Shown here: one piece after another, positions 62,374 through 64,000 of the stretch | Numbering within the stretch: the stretch's first letter is position 1 | Layout of the letters: each line of letters begins with the position of its first letter | Assembly: GCF_016775155.1 (NCBI RefSeq) | Contig: NZ_JAEUGD010000019.1 | Location: forward strand, 1-64,000 | From: Fulvivirga marina | GTDB lineage: Bacteria; Bacteroidota; Bacteroidia; Cytophagales; Cyclobacteriaceae | DNA: 64,000 nucleotides | Direction of reading: 5' to 3' | Made by a program: the position numbers and the translations under genes | Notes under the pieces: generated by a model | Databases searched by the model: none | What the model was told of the DNA's origin: nothing | The model's input: only the letters and a program-made list of their open reading frames with translations

Positions 62374-63309
62374 ATGCAGGAAAAAGCTCCTCAACTTGAA
62401 TACATCCAAAATAATCGTTATTTTTCTATATCGATAAAAAAAATCAGGACCATTGACTATTGTATGACCGAAAAAGTCTATCATCTGCCAGAAGAATTTA
62501 ATGACGGGCATCAAGCCGTAAGCATACATTATTACGATGCTAAGCAGTCGTCTCAAAAAAACAAAGTGTGTTTCAGCCAAAATTTGTTATGTCTGTTGCT
62601 AAAAGGTACCAAAACCGTTTACAGTTGCTCTGGAAAGGCAGCATTTGAAAAAGATCAATTGATGTTACTCCGGCCGGGAAATACATTAATGACAGAAAGG
62701 ACTACGACTGAAAATGCATACAAAAGCGTTCTCTTCTTTTTCAATAATGATTTCCTGAATGATTTTGTAAGGACCAATAGCATTCCGTTAGTTCGTGGAA
62801 ACTCCAGCTCAAGCAGGGCAAAGATCCTGGCTAAGGATGAGTACGTCACTACTTTTGAAAAATCCCTTCTATTGATAGGGCATAAGCCAAGCCCTCCTCT
62901 TATTCACTCCAAACTGAATGAGATACTACTTTATCTTTTCGGCAGATATCCGGATGAACTCAACTGCTTTATTAATGAAGCACTGAGTAACAATAAAAAT
63001 GTAGCATTCAAAAATGTAATTGAGTACCCTGACAGCTTCTTCCTTTCCAATGAAGAACTGGCTTTTTTGTGCAATATGAGCCTATCTACTTTCAAAAGAA
63101 AATTCAGGGAAGTATATGATACTACTCCACGGCAATATTATATTTCCAAAAGAATGAAAAAAGCGGCTCTGCTACTTCAAAAGGACTTTCGCCCGTCAGA
63201 GATATATCTTGAATTGGGGTATGAGAACCTTTCTGCATTCAGTAACGAGTTTAAAAAACACTTTGGCTCTTCTCCAAGAACGTTTAGACCCGAAAAGTTG
63301 AGCTTGTAG
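62374..63309 (+). CDS. AraC-family transcriptional regulator
   Basis: This 311-aa regulator has a variable N-terminal cupin-like part (about 30-150; SQNLLCLLLKGTKTVYSCSG, MLLRPGNTLMTERTT) and a C-terminal AraC HTH (about 208-308; LAFLCNMSLSTFKRKFREVYDTTPRQYYISKR, and then YLELGYENLSAFSNEFKKHFG). It lies 126 nt downstream of queA and 76 nt upstream of the PEBP gene, which it might regulate; that is not shown. Confidence 0.9.
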   Translation: MQEKAPQLEYIQNNRYFSISIKKIRTIDYCMTEKVYHLPEEFNDGHQAVSIHYYDAKQSSQKNKVCFSQNLLCLLLKGTKTVYSCSGKAAFEKDQLMLLRPGNTLMTERTTTENAYKSVLFFFNNDFLNDFVRTNSIPLVRGNSSSSRAKILAKDEYVTTFEKSLLLIGHKPSPPLIHSKLNEILLYLFGRYPDELNCFINEALSNNKNVAFKNVIEYPDSFFLSNEELAFLCNMSLSTFKRKFREVYDTTPRQYYISKRMKKAALLLQKDFRPSEIYLELGYENLSAFSNEFKKHFGSSPRTFRPEKLSL

Positions 63310-63385
63310 AAAAACAGTCTGGACTTTTAGCGCAACTTTTAAAGGATATAACTTCTCATTTTTGTAAAAACAAAAAATTATATCT

Positions 63386-63925
63386 ATGAGAAGTATTTTG
63401 ATCTTACTGTTTGTATTAACGACTGTTATAGCCAAGTCGCAGACCTTCACTCTTAAAAGTGATGAGCTTAGCGGCCAGGCAACTAAACAACAGGTATTTA
63501 ATGGTTTTGGATGTACAGGCGATAATGTATCTCCTCAACTTTCCTGGGCAAATGCTCCTGAAGGCACGAAAAGTTTCGCTGTGACCATATATGACAAAGA
63601 TGCTCCTACCGGAAGTGGATGGTGGCATTGGGTCATTTTCGATATTGATAAAGATATCAACAAACTTCTCTCCGGAGCCGGAGACCCTGCAAAGGACCTG
63701 GCTCCTAAAGGCGTAATCCAAAGTTTGAGTGATTTTGGCATGACTGGTTATGGCGGTCCTTGCCCTCCGCCAAATCACGGTCCTCATCAGTATACGGTAA
63801 CCATATATGCACTTAAAGTTGAAAAGCTTGGACTTGACAGCAATGCAAATCCTGCACTGGTAGGCTACTATTTAAATCAAAATGTAATCGATAAGGCTTC
63901 TATTGTATTTTATTATAAACGATAA
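63386..63925 (+). CDS. YbhB/YbcL-type PEBP-family protein, secreted
   Basis: The 179-aa product has a signal peptide (MRSILILLFVLTTVIAKSQ) and the YbhB/YbcL PEBP fold: CTGDNVSPQLSWANAPEGTKSF, VTIYDKDAPTGSGWWHWVIFDI, GYGGPCPPPNHGPHQYTVT. The conserved His-rich pocket is present. Function in bacteria is unclear; the eukaryotic relatives bind phosphatidylethanolamine and Raf kinase. It is directly followed by the DinB-like gene, 4 nt later. Confidence 0.9.
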   Translation: MRSILILLFVLTTVIAKSQTFTLKSDELSGQATKQQVFNGFGCTGDNVSPQLSWANAPEGTKSFAVTIYDKDAPTGSGWWHWVIFDIDKDINKLLSGAGDPAKDLAPKGVIQSLSDFGMTGYGGPCPPPNHGPHQYTVTIYALKVEKLGLDSNANPALVGYYLNQNVIDKASIVFYYKR

Positions 63926-63929
63926 ACCT

Positions 63930-64000
63930 ATGAACGGCAATTACCTTGAAAGTATCATAAAGCAATTTGAATACTACAAATTACTAGGCGAGCGGACATT
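63930..64000 (+). CDS. Start of a DinB-superfamily/DUF1572-like gene (cut by the window edge)
   Basis: The first 23 codons read MNGNYLESIIKQFEYYKLLG and continue beyond 64000. The pattern YLESxxKQFxYYKxLG is that of Bacteroidota DUF1572 (DinB-like) proteins. Only the N-terminus is visible, so the assignment is provisional. Confidence 0.6.
   Translation, partial: MNGNYLESIIKQFEYYKLLGERT

Noticed and set aside
62257-62580. 107-aa minus-strand frame overlapping the AraC gene
   Set aside because: Antisense to the intact AraC-type gene and without recognisable protein features.

Overview
The window is from a low-GC member of the Bacteroidota, most likely a Cytophagales bacterium related to Fulvivirga, Marivirga or Algoriphagus (inference from gene content). 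Signs of this are a short primary sigma factor of the Bacteroidota type, upstream regions carrying the TANNTTTG -7 element, lineage-typical enzymes (class I ManA, the long QueA form, a sirtuin lacking the usual cysteines), and many secreted proteins with N-terminal signal peptides. I saw no rRNA, tRNA, CRISPR array, transposase or prophage integrase.

Region 1 (77-21565, all on the minus strand) is an extracellular contractile injection system (eCIS, PVC/Afp/AlgoCIS type). Read in the direction of transcription it holds: a membrane-anchored GH18 glycosidase, a DUF4255 tube-terminator/cap protein, an unassigned 357-aa protein, one sheath, one tube protein, an intrinsic terminator, a second tube-like protein, a 58-aa DUF5908-type protein, a LysM baseplate protein, a VgrG-like spike, a PAAR tip, a gp25-like wedge, a very large Pvc11-like baseplate protein, a probable fibre, a 65-aa protein, a Pvc12-like baseplate protein, a tape-measure protein with a long KEKE-type repeat, and a secreted charged protein before the closing terminator. 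The Pvc15-type AAA+ ATPase and any recognisable toxin are absent. The terminator just behind sheath and tube would make these two proteins more abundant than the baseplate parts.

Region 2 (22252-34522) is mixed metabolism and transport: a SulP transporter, a TonB-receptor remnant, manA, queE, an SLC13/RCK permease with a DUF202 partner, an MscS channel, a CHAD protein, an unrecognised 50-aa gene, a SodC lipoprotein, a small acetyltransferase, pyrophosphatase, a coiled-coil membrane protein and the primary sigma factor.

Region 3 (34842-52918) is housekeeping: a TPR protein, prohibitin, citrate synthase, acyl-CoA-binding protein overlapping rsmE, an SpmA-SpmB fusion, two uncharacterised proteins, Tex, a TlpA-like thioredoxin, a sirtuin, topA, a SixA-like phosphatase, a ureohydrolase and a TPR-SpoIIE phosphatase.

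Region 4 (53034-64000) has an AGCS amino-acid symporter, an outer-membrane barrel gene placed 1 nt before a secreted TPR-CHAT protease-like gene, a decayed stretch (a 5'-truncated LRR gene and an unrecognised open frame), a VIT1-like transporter overlapping menC, the long QueA, an AraC-type regulator, a PEBP-family protein and the start of a DinB/DUF1572-like gene cut by the window edge.
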